Source: Pelobacter seleniigenes DSM 18267
GTDB taxonomy: Bacteria; Desulfobacterota; Desulfuromonadia; Desulfuromonadales; Geopsychrobacteraceae
DNA length: 64,000 bases
Reading direction: 5' to 3'
NCBI RefSeq assembly: GCF_000711225.1
Contig: NZ_JOMG01000002.1
Location: forward strand, 322,501 to 386,500
The position numbers were made by a program, and so were the translations under genes. The notes beneath the pieces were generated by a model, which saw nothing but the letters and a program-made list of their open reading frames with translations, made no database searches and was not told the DNA's origin. Shown one piece after another: positions 43,627-53,018 of the stretch; positions within the stretch are counted from its first letter, which is position 1; every line of letters starts with the position of its first letter.

Positions 43627-44388
43627 CTATTTGCGGTCGAAAAATGCCAACAGTTTCCGGTTGGTCCATTTCAGATGGGCATCCATGCTGGCCTTGGCTC
43701 CTTCACCGTCACAAGCCCGGATCGCCTCGAAGATCTCCCGATGCTGCTGATGGATCAGTTGCAGATTCTCCTTGCGCCCGAAGGTGGTTTCGACCACCGG
43801 CTGGATGAATTCCGCGGAAAACTCAAAAATATTGGTCACCACATGAACCCGCAAAAAGTTTTGCGATGCGTGGGCCACGGCCAGGTGAAAAGCCTGGTCG
43901 GACTCCCAGGAGAAGGACAGCCGCCCGGAACGGGTGTGGAAATCATCAAGGCAGTGGGCAATTTTCTGCAGATCATCCTCGCTCCGCTTAAGAGCCGCGT
44001 GATAGGCGCTGAATTGTTCGATATCCCGACGCAGTTCATAGAGCTGGACGATCTTGCTGACATCCCCTTGAATCAAATTTTTCAGTGGTTCCTTGCGGAA
44101 GGTGGTATCCACCGACTTGACAAAATTCCCCTGCCGCTTGCGGATTTCGATATAACCAAGGGTTTCCAGGCGGTTTAACGCTTCCCGCAGAGAAGAGCGG
44201 GCAACGCCGAGCAGGTCGATCAGTTTGCGCTCGCCAGGCAGCTTATCCCCGGGTTGCAGCTGGCCGGCGACAATCAGCTCGATAATCTGTTCGCAGATCT
44301 GCTCGGAGACCTTTTCGACCCGGATCTGGGCAAAGGGTTCGGTCATGACCTGGCTGTCCCCTTCCCGAGAAACGGTTGCTGCGGACAT
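43627..44388 (-). CDS. FadR-type GntR family regulator
   Basis: The 253-residue regulator has an N-terminal winged helix (about 20-85: SEQICEQIIELIVAGQLQPGDKLPGERKLIDLL-type, then SSLREALNRLETLGYIEIRKRQGNFV) and a C-terminal FCD domain with LYELRRDIEQFSAYHAA, SWESDQAFHLAVAHASQN and QQHREIFEAI. FCD domains bind small carboxylates or amino acids through histidines and a metal. It faces the aap operon tail to tail and follows the asparaginase gene by six bases, so it probably controls aspartate/asparagine use. ATG 44388 or ATG 44346 could be the start. Confidence 0.9.
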   Translation of the reverse strand: MSAATVSREGDSQVMTEPFAQIRVEKVSEQICEQIIELIVAGQLQPGDKLPGERKLIDLLGVARSSLREALNRLETLGYIEIRKRQGNFVKSVDTTFRKEPLKNLIQGDVSKIVQLYELRRDIEQFSAYHAALKRSEDDLQKIAHCLDDFHTRSGRLSFSWESDQAFHLAVAHASQNFLRVHVVTNIFEFSAEFIQPVVETTFGRKENLQLIHQQHREIFEAIRACDGEGAKASMDAHLKWTNRKLLAFFDRK

Positions 44389-44394
44389 ATGGCT

Positions 44395-44877
44395 TCAAAT
44401 CGATTCAAAACGGTTCTGTTCCCTGTTTTTGCGAGCTTTGGCCGGGTCAAAGATCTGCCCGTTCATAGCGACCCAGATCCCCTCGGGCAACAGTTGTACA
44501 GCGGTCAGAGCACTGGCAACGTTGTAAATGGCGTCGGTATAACGGAATCTGGCCGGCTGCATGGCCCCGGTCAGGACCACGGTTTTCCCGACGACCCCGG
44601 CCAGGGACAATGCCGTATCGATCATCGTGTCGGTGCCGTGGGTAATGACAATGCGACTGGCCGGACTGTTCTCAACCGCCGCCCTGATCAACAGGCGATC
44701 CTCCGCCGTCATGTCCAGGCTGTCTTTGCGCAGCAGCGATCTGACTTGGTAATCAATGGTCAGATTGGCTTCCGCGAGGACGGTCCCGATCTGCGGTTCA
44801 CCGATTTCATAGCTGCTTTTGGCATCGAAATAGATTTTATCAATGGTTCCACCGGTGGTGATGATTTCGATCTTCAT
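44395..44877 (-). CDS. Short asparaginase-like protein (N-terminal domain only)
   Basis: At 160 residues this is about half the length of L-asparaginase (around 330). It keeps the two N-terminal catalytic motifs, IITTGGTIDKIYFD and VITHGTDTMIDTA, plus VVLTGAMQPARF, but lacks the C-terminal domain. It ends with a basic tail (PAKARKNREQNRFESI). The sequence is not a frameshifted fragment: there is no continuing homology after the stop, and the frame ends just before the GntR gene. Such short forms exist as a distinct group; whether they hydrolyse asparagine is unclear. ATG 44877 has GGGGGA upstream. Confidence 0.88.
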   Translation of the reverse strand: MKIEIITTGGTIDKIYFDAKSSYEIGEPQIGTVLAEANLTIDYQVRSLLRKDSLDMTAEDRLLIRAAVENSPASRIVITHGTDTMIDTALSLAGVVGKTVVLTGAMQPARFRYTDAIYNVASALTAVQLLPEGIWVAMNGQIFDPAKARKNREQNRFESI

Positions 44878-44897
44878 CGTTGTCCCCCGAACAAAGG

Positions 44898-45188
44898 CTA
44901 TTCATGCGGTTTCAGGAGCAGGGCGTAACCGGCAACCAGGGCTTCGACCATTTTCTTCCGCCCACTGGTCACCAGGCGCTGTACGGTGCCACGCGAAACG
45001 CCCATCTGCTCACCCGCTTCAGCCTGAGTCAGTCCTTCCCGGTCGCACAGACTCAACGCCTCAAGTTCATCGGCTTCCAACTCCAGAGTCTGCAATTGCG
45101 ACATCGGGGTTCCGGCCGGCTTGAACAGATGATCATTGGGCCGTCGCGAAGGGCAGCAATTCCTCGGTTTTCTTGGTCGTGGGGTCAT
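44898..45188 (-). CDS. DUF134 family putative DNA-binding protein
   Basis: This 96-residue protein matches the DUF134 family: an N-terminal PRPRKPRNC segment, FKPAGTPMSQLQTLELEADELEALSLCDREGLTQAEAGEQMGVSRGTVQRLV, and a helical end. The LTQAEAGEQMGVSRGTVQRL part is a sigma-factor-region-4-like helix-turn-helix. The frame extends upstream to 45353 through a cysteine-rich stretch, but ATG 45188 gives the family N-terminus. It is the first gene of the minus-strand group with the asparaginase and GntR genes. Confidence 0.85.
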   Translation of the reverse strand: MTPRPRKPRNCCPSRRPNDHLFKPAGTPMSQLQTLELEADELEALSLCDREGLTQAEAGEQMGVSRGTVQRLVTSGRKKMVEALVAGYALLLKPHE

Positions 45189-45265
45189 ATCTTGGCATTC
45201 ATCCTGGCAAAAATCTTCATGTCCGCAAATCGTTCGGCAGCACGAACCGTTTATTGAGCAAATGC

Positions 45266-45295
45266 ACAATACTGGTTGTTGAGTAATTATGTCAA
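45266..45295 (-). promoter_or_regulatory. Possible promoter for the DUF134-asparaginase-GntR group
   Basis: On the minus strand TTGACA (45290-45295), 18 bases, TATTGT (45266-45271). The -35 box is perfect, the -10 box differs at two places, and spacing is one base long. It lies about 75 bases before the DUF134 start. Confidence 0.45.
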
Positions 45296-45299
45296 CTCT

Positions 45300-45645
45300 T
45301 GAGGAAAATGTCAGCAACTCTCTTGTTCCGGTTCGTTCAGATGAAACCGACAAACGCCCGTCCTGCGGCTGGTCAAAAAGTGCGGAGAATCGGATAAAAC
45401 CTTAAAGATACTTCATTATTTTAAACACTTACTGAATAAAGTTGTTGATTTTTTTCTCATTTTGAAAAAAAATACAGTTTGCTGAAAAAATCGAAAAGCC
45501 CGTTGTTTTCAAAGATGAAAGCAGCATAGTATTAAAATTGGTCGCGCAATGATGCCGCCAATGTCCGGATCTTCAAGAGGCAATACCGGCAGGCGGTTTT
45601 TATTTTCCCCCCTGACACCGATAGAACCGCATTCTAAAAACACTC
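45300..45645. other. AT-rich leader region of livJ
   Basis: About 350 bases between the divergent DUF134 and livJ genes. The middle part (45400-45540) is very AT-rich with A and T tracts, as in curved upstream DNA. Possible -35/-10 pairs exist (for example TTGTTT and TAGTAT at about 45507-45536) but none is convincing. AAGAGGAGGAACC directly precedes the livJ ATG. No riboswitch or known RNA is recognised. Confidence 0.4.
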
Positions 45646-45658
45646 AAGAGGAGGAACC

Positions 45659-46822
45659 ATGAAACGACTGATCACCACCCTGTTCTCTTTTTGCCTTGCC
45701 CTGCTCATGGCAAGCCCATTGCTGGCAGCCGACACCATCAAGATCGGCTTCAACCTGCCGCTGACCGGGGATATTCCGGAAGTCGGTGAAGGCTCCAAGA
45801 ATGCCGCTGAAATGTACCTGGCCGACATTAACGGCGCCGGTGGCCTGGAAGTCGGCGGCAAAAAATACAAGCTCGAATTCATCTACATGGATAATGAATC
45901 GAAAGCCGAATCGGCTGTTAACGCCGCGCTCAAGCTCATCGAGCAGGAGCAGGTTGTGGCGATCATCGGTCCGAACTCCTCCAAGCAGGCGGTTCCGGCC
46001 GGTGGAACCTGTAATGACAACCGCGTCCCCATGATCAGCCCCTGGTCGACCAACCCCGATACCACCAAAGATCGTCCCTGGGTCTTCCGGGCCGCTTTCC
46101 TCGACCCCTTCCAGGGCCCCGTGGTGGCTGATTTTGCCGCCAAGAAATTCGGCGCCAAAAACGCCGCCGTGCTGTTTGACATCTCCAACGACTATTCCAA
46201 AGGGCTGGCCGAAATTTTCAAATCCTCCTGGGAAGCCAAAAAACTCGGTCCGGTGGTCGCCTTCGAATCCCATGGCACCAAGGACCAGGATTTCTCGGCT
46301 CAGCTGACCACGATCATTGCCGCCAAACCCGACTTCATCTTTGTCCCGGATAACTACAACCAGGTCGCCCTGATCATCCAGCAGGCCCGTGACCTCGGCT
46401 ACAAAGGCCCGTTCATGGGTTCCGATGCCTGGGGCACCCCGGACCTGATCAAACTCTGCGGCGAAGACTGCTATGGCCAGTACTTTTCCACTCACTATGC
46501 TGCGGCCGGCGCCAAAGGCGCAACCAAGGTCTTTATCGACCGCTACATGGAAAAATACGGTTCCGAACCGGCTGACTACGCCGCTTTGACCTGGGACTCC
46601 ATAGGCCTGCTGATGGAAGGCATCAAGAACGCCGGCAAAGTCGACAGCAACCCGCGGAAAATGCGCGCCATGATTCGTGACGGCCTGGCCGCCATCAAAT
46701 CCTTTGACGGAATTACCGGTTCCTCCAAGTTTGACGCCCAGGGCGACCCGATCAAGTGTGCCGTGGTGGTCAAGATCTCCAACGAAGGCAAATTCGTTTT
46801 TGAAGAATCAGTCTGTCCCTGA
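45659..46822 (+). CDS. livJ: Branched-chain amino-acid ABC transporter substrate-binding protein
   Basis: This 387-residue periplasmic protein has a signal peptide (LITTLFSFCLALLMASPLLA) and the LivJ-type fold: IKIGFNLPLTGDIPEVGEGSKNAAEMYLADINGAGG-like start, then VVAIIGPNSSKQAVPAGG and ADYAALTWDSIGLLMEGIKNAGK. It should bind leucine, isoleucine, valine or a similar compound. ATG 45659 has GAGGAGGA upstream. A strong hairpin follows before the permease genes. Confidence 0.94.
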   Translation: MKRLITTLFSFCLALLMASPLLAADTIKIGFNLPLTGDIPEVGEGSKNAAEMYLADINGAGGLEVGGKKYKLEFIYMDNESKAESAVNAALKLIEQEQVVAIIGPNSSKQAVPAGGTCNDNRVPMISPWSTNPDTTKDRPWVFRAAFLDPFQGPVVADFAAKKFGAKNAAVLFDISNDYSKGLAEIFKSSWEAKKLGPVVAFESHGTKDQDFSAQLTTIIAAKPDFIFVPDNYNQVALIIQQARDLGYKGPFMGSDAWGTPDLIKLCGEDCYGQYFSTHYAAAGAKGATKVFIDRYMEKYGSEPADYAALTWDSIGLLMEGIKNAGKVDSNPRKMRAMIRDGLAAIKSFDGITGSSKFDAQGDPIKCAVVVKISNEGKFVFEESVCP

Positions 46823-46848
46823 TATTTTAATTTGCTAGTTCGCACCGG

Positions 46849-46873
46849 GCGGGGGTCGACAGACCCCCGCTTT
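46849..46873 (+). terminator. Hairpin between livJ and livH
   Basis: GCGGGGGTC and GACCCCCGC form a perfect nine-base-pair stem with the loop GACA, followed by TTT. It stands 27 bases after the livJ stop and about 70 bases before livH. It may end part of the transcripts, giving excess binding protein. Confidence 0.6.
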
Positions 46874-46941
46874 GCTGTGCTGTCGCCGGCTGCTCCCGCG
46901 CGCCGCTGCGTTGCCAACGTTATGCCCAAGGAAGGACCTCC

Positions 46942-47853
46942 GTGGATTTTATTTTTCAGAATGTGTTGAATGCCCTGCAATGGGGTAGCTTTTATGCCCT
47001 GATCGCCTTGGGGTATACCTTGGTTTACGGGGTATTGCGCCTGATCAACTTCGCCCACGGCGATATCTTCATGGTTGGGGCCTATATTTCCTTTTTTGTC
47101 GCCGGATTCCTGCTCAAACCGGTCTTCGGCCTGTCACCGGTCTTCGTTTTCGCCCTGACCGTTCCGATCACCATGTTCCTGACCTCCTGTGTCGGGGTGA
47201 CCCTTGAGCGCATCGCCTATCGCCCGCTACGCCGCAAAGGGGCCCACCGGCTCTATGTGGTCATCACCGCCCTGATGTGCGGGCTGATCCTGGAATATTC
47301 CAACCTGGCCGTGCTCGGCGCCAGTCGGCTGAAGTTTCCGGAGCTGATCGAGAAATCGATCTGGAACATCGGCGGCATTACCGTCACCAATCTGAAGGTG
47401 CTGGTCATCGTGACCGCGGTGGTGGTCTTCCTGTTCCTGCAATGGGTGGTGACCAAGACCCGCATCGGCATGGCCATGCGCGGGATTTCCTACGATAAAT
47501 TCGCCATCCCGCTGATGGGAATCCCGATGGACAACATCATCGTTTTCACCTTTATCCTCGGCTCGGGGTTTGCCGGTCTGGCCGGACTGCTATTCGCCAT
47601 GAGTTACCCGGTGCTGGAGCCGTTCATGGGGATGCTGATCGGCTGGAAAGCTTTTATTGCCGCGGTGGTCGGCGGCATCGGTGATATCAAAGGAGCCTTT
47701 GTCGGCGGCTTTCTGCTCGGCTTCATCGAGGTCGGGGTGGTCACGGTGTTTCCGTCCACCTACCGGGATCTGTTCGCCTTTACCATCCTGCTGTTGATTC
47801 TGTGGATCAAGCCGACCGGACTGTTCGGCATGCCGCAGTCAACCAAGATATAG
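46942..47853 (+). CDS. livH: Branched-chain amino-acid ABC transporter permease LivH
   Basis: This 303-residue inner-membrane permease begins with a GTG codon at 46942, preceded by AAGGAAGGA. Typical LivH sequence is seen in GSFYALIALGYTLVYGVLRLINFAHGDIFMVGA-like N-terminus and in VVGGIGDIKGAFVGGFLLGFIEV near the end. It pairs with LivM. The gene directly abuts livM. Confidence 0.95.
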   Translation: MDFIFQNVLNALQWGSFYALIALGYTLVYGVLRLINFAHGDIFMVGAYISFFVAGFLLKPVFGLSPVFVFALTVPITMFLTSCVGVTLERIAYRPLRRKGAHRLYVVITALMCGLILEYSNLAVLGASRLKFPELIEKSIWNIGGITVTNLKVLVIVTAVVVFLFLQWVVTKTRIGMAMRGISYDKFAIPLMGIPMDNIIVFTFILGSGFAGLAGLLFAMSYPVLEPFMGMLIGWKAFIAAVVGGIGDIKGAFVGGFLLGFIEVGVVTVFPSTYRDLFAFTILLLILWIKPTGLFGMPQSTKI

Positions 47854-47865
47854 TTGGGGGAAGCG

Positions 47866-48936
47866 ATGATGAAATATTCTCTCAACATTCTGCTGGCCCT
47901 GTTTGCTGCCGGGTTGCTGATGCTGGCCTACTTCGGCCTGATTGACAACTATATCCAGATTGTCGCCATGACCATCGGCATCAACATCATCATGTCCACC
48001 AGCCTCAATCTGGTCAACGGCAACATGGGTGAATTCACCTGCGGTCATGCCGCTTTCATGTGCGTCGGCGCCTATATTTCATCGGTTCTGTCGGTGGTCT
48101 GCTTCGGCTCCAAATTCGGCGCGCCGCTGCTGCCGGCATCCACGGTGCTGTTTGCTTTTCCCATTATCCTCCTGATTGGCGGATTCGTCGCCGCCCTGTC
48201 CTCGCTGCTGGTCTCGGTCCCCTCCTTTAAGACCCGCGACGACTACCTGGCGATCATTTCCATCGCCGTCAACTACATGATCATCTCGGCCTTGGAAAAC
48301 ATGGACTTTATCGGTGGCTCGCGCGGCTTTCAGGGGATGAAGGATACGGTCTGGGCGATGATCGACATTTTCGACGGCCCCTGGATGCTGTTCTGGGTGG
48401 TGGTCTTCACTTTCCTGACGGTCTGGGTCATCCGCCGCTTCATCACCTCCACCTACGGCAAAGGCGTCAACGCCATCTGCCAGGACGAGGTCGCTGCCGA
48501 GATCATGAGCGTCAACACCAACAAGATCAAAATCGTCAATTTCATGGTCGCGGCCGGACTGGCGGGCTGTGCCGGCGGGCTTTACGCCCACATCATCGGC
48601 TATGTCAATCCGCAGTCCTTCAATATTCTCAAATCGACGGAAGCGATGGTGATGGTTTATCTTGGCGGGATGGGGTCGCTGTCCGGCGCGATTATTTCCG
48701 CAATCCTCTTCACCGGGCTGCTGGAAGTGCTGCGTTCCCAGGCCATTATCGACGGGTTGATGTCACCCTTCACCATGGTGTTTCCCGATTGGGAACCCTC
48801 GGCAGGCGTTATCAAGTGGGTGATGATCCCGTTGTTGCTGGTCATCGTTATGCAGTTCCGCCCGGAAGGGATTATGGGGAACCGCGAACTGGCCGACATC
48901 TTCCCTTGGCTCAAAAAATTCTACAGGTTTAAATGA
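47866..48936 (+). CDS. livM: Branched-chain amino-acid ABC transporter permease LivM
   Basis: This 356-residue permease has about nine helices and LivM marks NIIMSTSLNLVNGNMGEFTCGHAAFMCVGAY-like and VMVYLGGMGSLSGAIISAILFTGLLEVLR. ATG 47866 (or 47869) follows GGGGGAAGCG; an in-frame TTG at 47854 directly after the livH stop is less likely. The stop overlaps the livG start by four bases. Confidence 0.94.
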   Translation: MMKYSLNILLALFAAGLLMLAYFGLIDNYIQIVAMTIGINIIMSTSLNLVNGNMGEFTCGHAAFMCVGAYISSVLSVVCFGSKFGAPLLPASTVLFAFPIILLIGGFVAALSSLLVSVPSFKTRDDYLAIISIAVNYMIISALENMDFIGGSRGFQGMKDTVWAMIDIFDGPWMLFWVVVFTFLTVWVIRRFITSTYGKGVNAICQDEVAAEIMSVNTNKIKIVNFMVAAGLAGCAGGLYAHIIGYVNPQSFNILKSTEAMVMVYLGGMGSLSGAIISAILFTGLLEVLRSQAIIDGLMSPFTMVFPDWEPSAGVIKWVMIPLLLVIVMQFRPEGIMGNRELADIFPWLKKFYRFK

Positions 48937-49739
48937 TGGCACAGACACAAGTACAGACGAGCGCGAGCGCGGTCCCGGTCCTGGAGGTCCGCAACATGAC
49001 CCAGCAGTTTGGCGGACTGCGCGCCGTGTCCGATTTCAATGTCAGCTTGAAGCTTGGCGAAATGACCGGACTGATCGGCCCTAACGGCGCCGGAAAAACC
49101 ACGGTCTTCAACCTGGTCAGCGGCTTTTACCAGCCCACCCAGGGGCAAATTTTCGTCAACGGCAAACCGACCGCCGGCCTCAAACCCCACAAGGTCACGG
49201 CCCTGGGGGTGGCCCGGACCTTTCAGAACATCCGCCTCTGGAACGATATGACGGTGCTCGACAATATCCGGGTCGCCCAGCACTATCAGCTCGGCTACGG
49301 TTTTTTTCACAGCGTGCTCCGCAATAAACGTTACAAACAGCGCGAAGCTGAGGTCCTCAAAGAAGCCGAAGAACTGCTGGAGATCTTCGATCTGAAACGC
49401 TTTGCCGATGAACTGCCGAAGAACCTTCCCTACGGGACCCAGCGCAAACTGGAAATTGCCCGGGCGCTGTCCAGTCATCCGCAGCTGTTACTCCTCGACG
49501 AACCGGCTGCCGGCCTCAACTCCTCCGACGTCAAGGAACTGATCCGGCTGGTGCGCTGGATTCATGAAACCTTTGAGGTCAGTATCTGGATGATTGAACA
49601 CCACATGGATGTGGTCATGGAGTTGTGCGACCAGATCAAGGTCATCGATTTTGGTGAAACCATTGCCGAAGGCACGCCTGACCAGATCCGCAACCATCCC
49701 GCGGTCATAACCGCCTACCTGGGAGATGATAATATCTGA
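48933..49739 (+). CDS. livG: Branched-chain amino-acid ABC transporter ATPase LivG
   Basis: This 268-residue ATPase has Walker A GPNGAGKTT, the LivG-specific ARTFQNIRLWNDMTVLDNI, signature LPYGTQRKLEIARAL and Walker B LLLLDEPAAGLN. It works together with LivF on the LivHM permease. It is coupled to livM by a four-base overlap and to livF by a one-base overlap (TGATG). Confidence 0.95.
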   Translation: MMAQTQVQTSASAVPVLEVRNMTQQFGGLRAVSDFNVSLKLGEMTGLIGPNGAGKTTVFNLVSGFYQPTQGQIFVNGKPTAGLKPHKVTALGVARTFQNIRLWNDMTVLDNIRVAQHYQLGYGFFHSVLRNKRYKQREAEVLKEAEELLEIFDLKRFADELPKNLPYGTQRKLEIARALSSHPQLLLLDEPAAGLNSSDVKELIRLVRWIHETFEVSIWMIEHHMDVVMELCDQIKVIDFGETIAEGTPDQIRNHPAVITAYLGDDNI

Positions 49740-50464
49740 TGCTTTTGGAAGTCGAAAACCTCGAAGTCAAGTACGGTAACATTCAGGCCCTGCACGGAAT
49801 CAGCTTCCACGTCAACGAAGGTGAAATCGTCACCCTGATCGGCGCCAACGGTGCGGGGAAGACCACCAGTCTCTACACCATTGCCCGCCTGCCGCCGCCG
49901 GAAGCTCCGCGGGTAGTCGGTGGTGATATCAGGTTCCAGGGTGAATCGATCCTCAAGACCCGGCCGAGTGATGTGGTCAAAAATCTGCATTTGGCGCTTT
50001 CCCCGGAAGGCCGGCGGATCTTTGGCAACCTGACGGTGATGGAGAACCTGCAACTGGCCACCTATTCCCGGGAAAAGGGAGCTGACCTGAAAAAGGAATA
50101 CGACTACGTCTTTGAACTGTTCCCCCGCCTCAAAGAGCGCCACAACCAGCGCAGCGAATCGTTAAGCGGTGGCGAACAGCAGATGCTGGCGGTCGGCCGG
50201 GCGCTGATGACCGGCTGTAAAATCCTCCTCCTCGACGAACCGAGTATGGGCCTGGCGCCGGTTTTGAAATATGAACTGTTCCGCAAACTCAAACAGCTGA
50301 ACGAAGAGGGCATGACCATCCTGCTGGTGGAACAGAACGCCAATCTGGCATTAAATCTTGCCCACCGCGGTTACGTTCTGGATACCGGCCATATCGCTGC
50401 CGCCGGCACCAGCAAGGAACTGCTCGGCAATCCGGAGGTCAAGAAAGCCTACCTCGGCGGTTGA
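49739..50464 (+). CDS. livF: Branched-chain amino-acid ABC transporter ATPase LivF
   Basis: This 241-residue ATPase has Walker A GANGAGKTT, signature LSGGEQQMLAVGRAL and Walker B ILLLDEPSMGLAPVL, with VEQNANLALNLAHRGYVLDTG near the end, all typical of LivF. It completes the livJHMGF operon. The second copy of a 171-base repeat and a terminator follow. Confidence 0.95.
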   Translation: MLLEVENLEVKYGNIQALHGISFHVNEGEIVTLIGANGAGKTTSLYTIARLPPPEAPRVVGGDIRFQGESILKTRPSDVVKNLHLALSPEGRRIFGNLTVMENLQLATYSREKGADLKKEYDYVFELFPRLKERHNQRSESLSGGEQQMLAVGRALMTGCKILLLDEPSMGLAPVLKYELFRKLKQLNEEGMTILLVEQNANLALNLAHRGYVLDTGHIAAAGTSKELLGNPEVKKAYLGG

Positions 50465-50495
50465 GTATCCACAACGCTGCAAACCCGCGATAATT

Positions 50496-50666
50496 AGTTG
50501 GCATCAGGAAACTCCGGATGCTAACGCATAAGTTTTCAGATTGGAAACGAGAAATTTTTCGTTGTGGCAAGGAAATCAAGGGCTTATGCGGAGGCGTAGT
50601 TCTGTACGCCGCACCAATAAGCCCGCAGATTGACACCGCCACGGCGGAAAAGGGCCGTTTCCGGAT
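50496..50666 (-). repeat. 171-bp dispersed repeat, copy B
   Basis: This is the inverted counterpart of 23368-23538, equal in length and about 93 percent identical by eye. Differences cluster in the terminal hairpin, where the loop between GCATCCGG and its partner is in the opposite orientation. It lies between the livF stop and the operon terminator, so it would be part of the liv transcript. Confidence 0.85.
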
Positions 50667-50678
50667 GAAAACTAATTA

Positions 50679-50709
50679 AGCCATGCTTTTCTGTATGGCT
50701 TTTTGTTTT
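50679..50709 (+). terminator. Terminator of the liv operon
   Basis: AGCCAT pairs with ATGGCT around a ten-base loop and is followed by TTTTTGTTTT. It lies shortly after the 171-base repeat. The rest of the gap up to the chemoreceptor gene is AT-rich and presumably holds that gene's promoter. Confidence 0.75.
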
Positions 50710-50869
50710 CCGGTTCGTTGATGACAAACCCCACCGCCGCACACGACTTTTTCTGATCATTTGCAGCGAAAAAAACTACCCTATTCAGTAAAAGAAGCTT
50801 ATTATAACAATCTAACAACAATATTTTCTTATCTCACTCTTTTTCCAGGGATTCAACAGGAGCTTCAAC

Positions 50870-52825
50870 ATGCGTTCTTTTTCACTCAGAACCAAACTCA
50901 TTGCGGGTGGCGTTCTTTTCCCGGCAGCCTTGCTGCTGGGACTATTTATTACCTTCTACCACCATGAAAAGACCTCGACTGTCGATGCAGTGGTGGCCAA
51001 ATCGAGAATCCTGGCCAGAACCCTTGAATCGACTCGGATGGAAATGGAAGACAAATGGAACATGGGACTGTTTAATGTCGGCCAACTCAAAGAATGGGCC
51101 GACCAGGGGCACACCGACAAAGTGCTGGCCAGTGTCCCGGTGGTGACCGCCTGGCAAGCGGCCATGCGCAAGGCCACCGAAAGCGACTATACCTTCAAGG
51201 TCCCCAAATTCCAGCCGCGCAACCCCAAGAACACCCCGAATGCAATTGAAAGCAGAGCGCTGCAGACCATGAAACAGCAGGGTCTGGACGAGTATTACGA
51301 GATCAATCCACAGACCAACGCCGTCCATTATTTCCGGGCGGTCTATTTGGCCGATTCGTGCCTTTATTGCCATGGTGAGCCGGCTAAGTCCGCTGAGTAC
51401 TGGGGGAACAATCAGGGGCTTGATCCCACCGGCGTCAAAATGGAAGGGTGGAAAAGCGGCGAGATGCACGGGGCCTTTGAAATCATCCATTCCCTGAACG
51501 AAGCGGATACCGCGCTGGCCTCGACAATGAGCTGGTCCGGCGGTCTGTTTGTCGTATTGCTCGCTGTCGCCGGCGGCCTGATTGCGCTTTTCACCACTAA
51601 AGCGGTGGTAAATCCGGTTCGTCAGACCATGGAAATGATTGAAGGGCTCGAACATGGCCAACTGGATAACCGAATCGACACCAGGCGCAAGGATGAGTTG
51701 GGTCGGCTGGCCCGGGCCATGAACGGCTTTGCCGACAACCTCCGCGACGAAGTGCTGGGCGCATTCAATCACCTGGCCAACGGCGATTTCAGTTTCGAGG
51801 CCAAAGGATTGATTGCGGCCCCGCTAGCCAAAGCCTGCCAGGGCCTGACCACAGCCATGCAGACGGTCAAAGAAGCCAGCGAGCAGATAGCCTCAGGTGC
51901 CATCCAGGTCGCAGAGACCAGTTCTTCCCTGGCCAACGGCGCAACCCAGCAGGCGGCGGCCATTGAAGAGATCTCGGCGTCCATGACCCAGATGAACGAG
52001 CAGACCACCAACAACGCCGACAATGCCACAACCGCGAATAAGCTCTCGGTTGAAGCCCGTGAAAATGCCGCAAAAGGGAATGAGCAGATGCAGGCCATGG
52101 TCGACGCAATGGAAGAAATCAAAACCTCTTCCCAGGATATCAGCAAGATCATCAAGGTCATTGACGAGATTGCCTTCCAGACCAATCTGCTGGCGCTCAA
52201 TGCCGCGGTCGAAGCCGCCCGGGCCGGTCAGCACGGCAAAGGCTTTGCGGTTGTTGCCGAGGAGGTTCGCAACCTCGCCGCCCGCAGTGCCAAGGCCGCC
52301 AGCGAAACCACCGCTCTGATCCAGGGCTCGGTCGACAAAACCAATAATGGGGCCGCGATCGCCGAACAAACCGCCGAATCCCTGGCCCAGATCGTCCAGG
52401 ACGTCACCAAGGTCTCTGACCTGGTTGCCGAAATTGCCGCGGCCAGCCACGAACAATCACAGGGGATTTCCCAGGTCAACGAAGGGCTGGCCCAGTTGAA
52501 TGATGTCAACCTGCGCACGACCTCGACCTCGGAAGAAAGCGCAGCCATCGCTGAACAGCTGTCCGGCCAGACCTGCGACTTACAACAAATGCTCGGCCGC
52601 TTCACTCTGCAAGGGGAAAGAAAAGCGTCTCCCCCGCTCCAGGCCAAGCCGGTCATGACAACCCCGAAACCAGCGCAGCCGACTCAGCCGCAATCGCGCA
52701 AGGCCTTGCCTCAACAGGCACGGGCTGCCAAGCAGTCTGCCGCACCGAAAAAAGCCGAAGAATGGGGCGGTATTCCGGCCAAGCCCGTCATCAAGCTTGA
52801 CGATGACGATTTCGGCAAATATTAA
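50870..52825 (+). CDS. Methyl-accepting chemotaxis protein with c-type heme motif (DUF3365)
   Basis: This 651-residue chemoreceptor has a first membrane helix (residues about 10-30), a periplasmic DUF3365 (Tll0287-like) sensor domain, a second helix (about 224-243), a HAMP domain (about 245-297) and a cytoplasmic signalling domain with [20 protein letters not shown] and [13 protein letters not shown]. The sensor domain carries CLYCH (164-168), a CxxCH motif that covalently binds heme c after export. It may sense redox state, oxygen or nitric oxide. The C-terminal tail is Pro/Ala/Gln-rich and ends without an NWETF pentapeptide. ATG 50870 has CAGGAGCT upstream. Confidence 0.93.
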   Translation: MRSFSLRTKLIAGGVLFPAALLLGLFITFYHHEKTSTVDAVVAKSRILARTLESTRMEMEDKWNMGLFNVGQLKEWADQGHTDKVLASVPVVTAWQAAMRKATESDYTFKVPKFQPRNPKNTPNAIESRALQTMKQQGLDEYYEINPQTNAVHYFRAVYLADSCLYCHGEPAKSAEYWGNNQGLDPTGVKMEGWKSGEMHGAFEIIHSLNEADTALASTMSWSGGLFVVLLAVAGGLIALFTTKAVVNPVRQTMEMIEGLEHGQLDNRIDTRRKDELGRLARAMNGFADNLRDEVLGAFNHLANGDFSFEAKGLIAAPLAKACQGLTTAMQTVKEASEQIASGAIQVAETSSSLANGATQQAAAIEEISASMTQMNEQTTNNADNATTANKLSVEARENAAKGNEQMQAMVDAMEEIKTSSQDISKIIKVIDEIAFQTNLLALNAAVEAARAGQHGKGFAVVAEEVRNLAARSAKAASETTALIQGSVDKTNNGAAIAEQTAESLAQIVQDVTKVSDLVAEIAAASHEQSQGISQVNEGLAQLNDVNLRTTSTSEESAAIAEQLSGQTCDLQQMLGRFTLQGERKASPPLQAKPVMTTPKPAQPTQPQSRKALPQQARAAKQSAAPKKAEEWGGIPAKPVIKLDDDDFGKY

Positions 52826-52880
52826 GGTTCCTCAGCAGCTAAACGGGGAGCATCCCCCATCCGTGACCAAATGTCTGCAA

Positions 52881-52923
52881 CAGCAGCGCCTCGGCGATCA
52901 CTTCGCCGGGGCGCTGCTGTTTT
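52881..52923 (+). terminator. Terminator after the chemoreceptor gene
   Basis: CAGCAGCGCC and TCGGCGA pair with the following CGCCGGGGCGCTGCTG around a short loop, followed by TTTT. It ends transcription of the chemoreceptor 56 bases after its stop. Confidence 0.75.
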
Positions 52924-53018
52924 CGAGACGGCCGCAACGTTATGAAAACTGGTAACCTGTCCCAAAATTCGGCATAATCATAAGAATCTCGGAAACACCC
53001 CACGGAAAGAATATAACC

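Noticed and set aside
45189-45353. Cysteine-rich N-terminal extension of the DUF134 gene
   Set aside because: The family N-terminus fits ATG 45188, and a promoter-like element lies inside the supposed extension.
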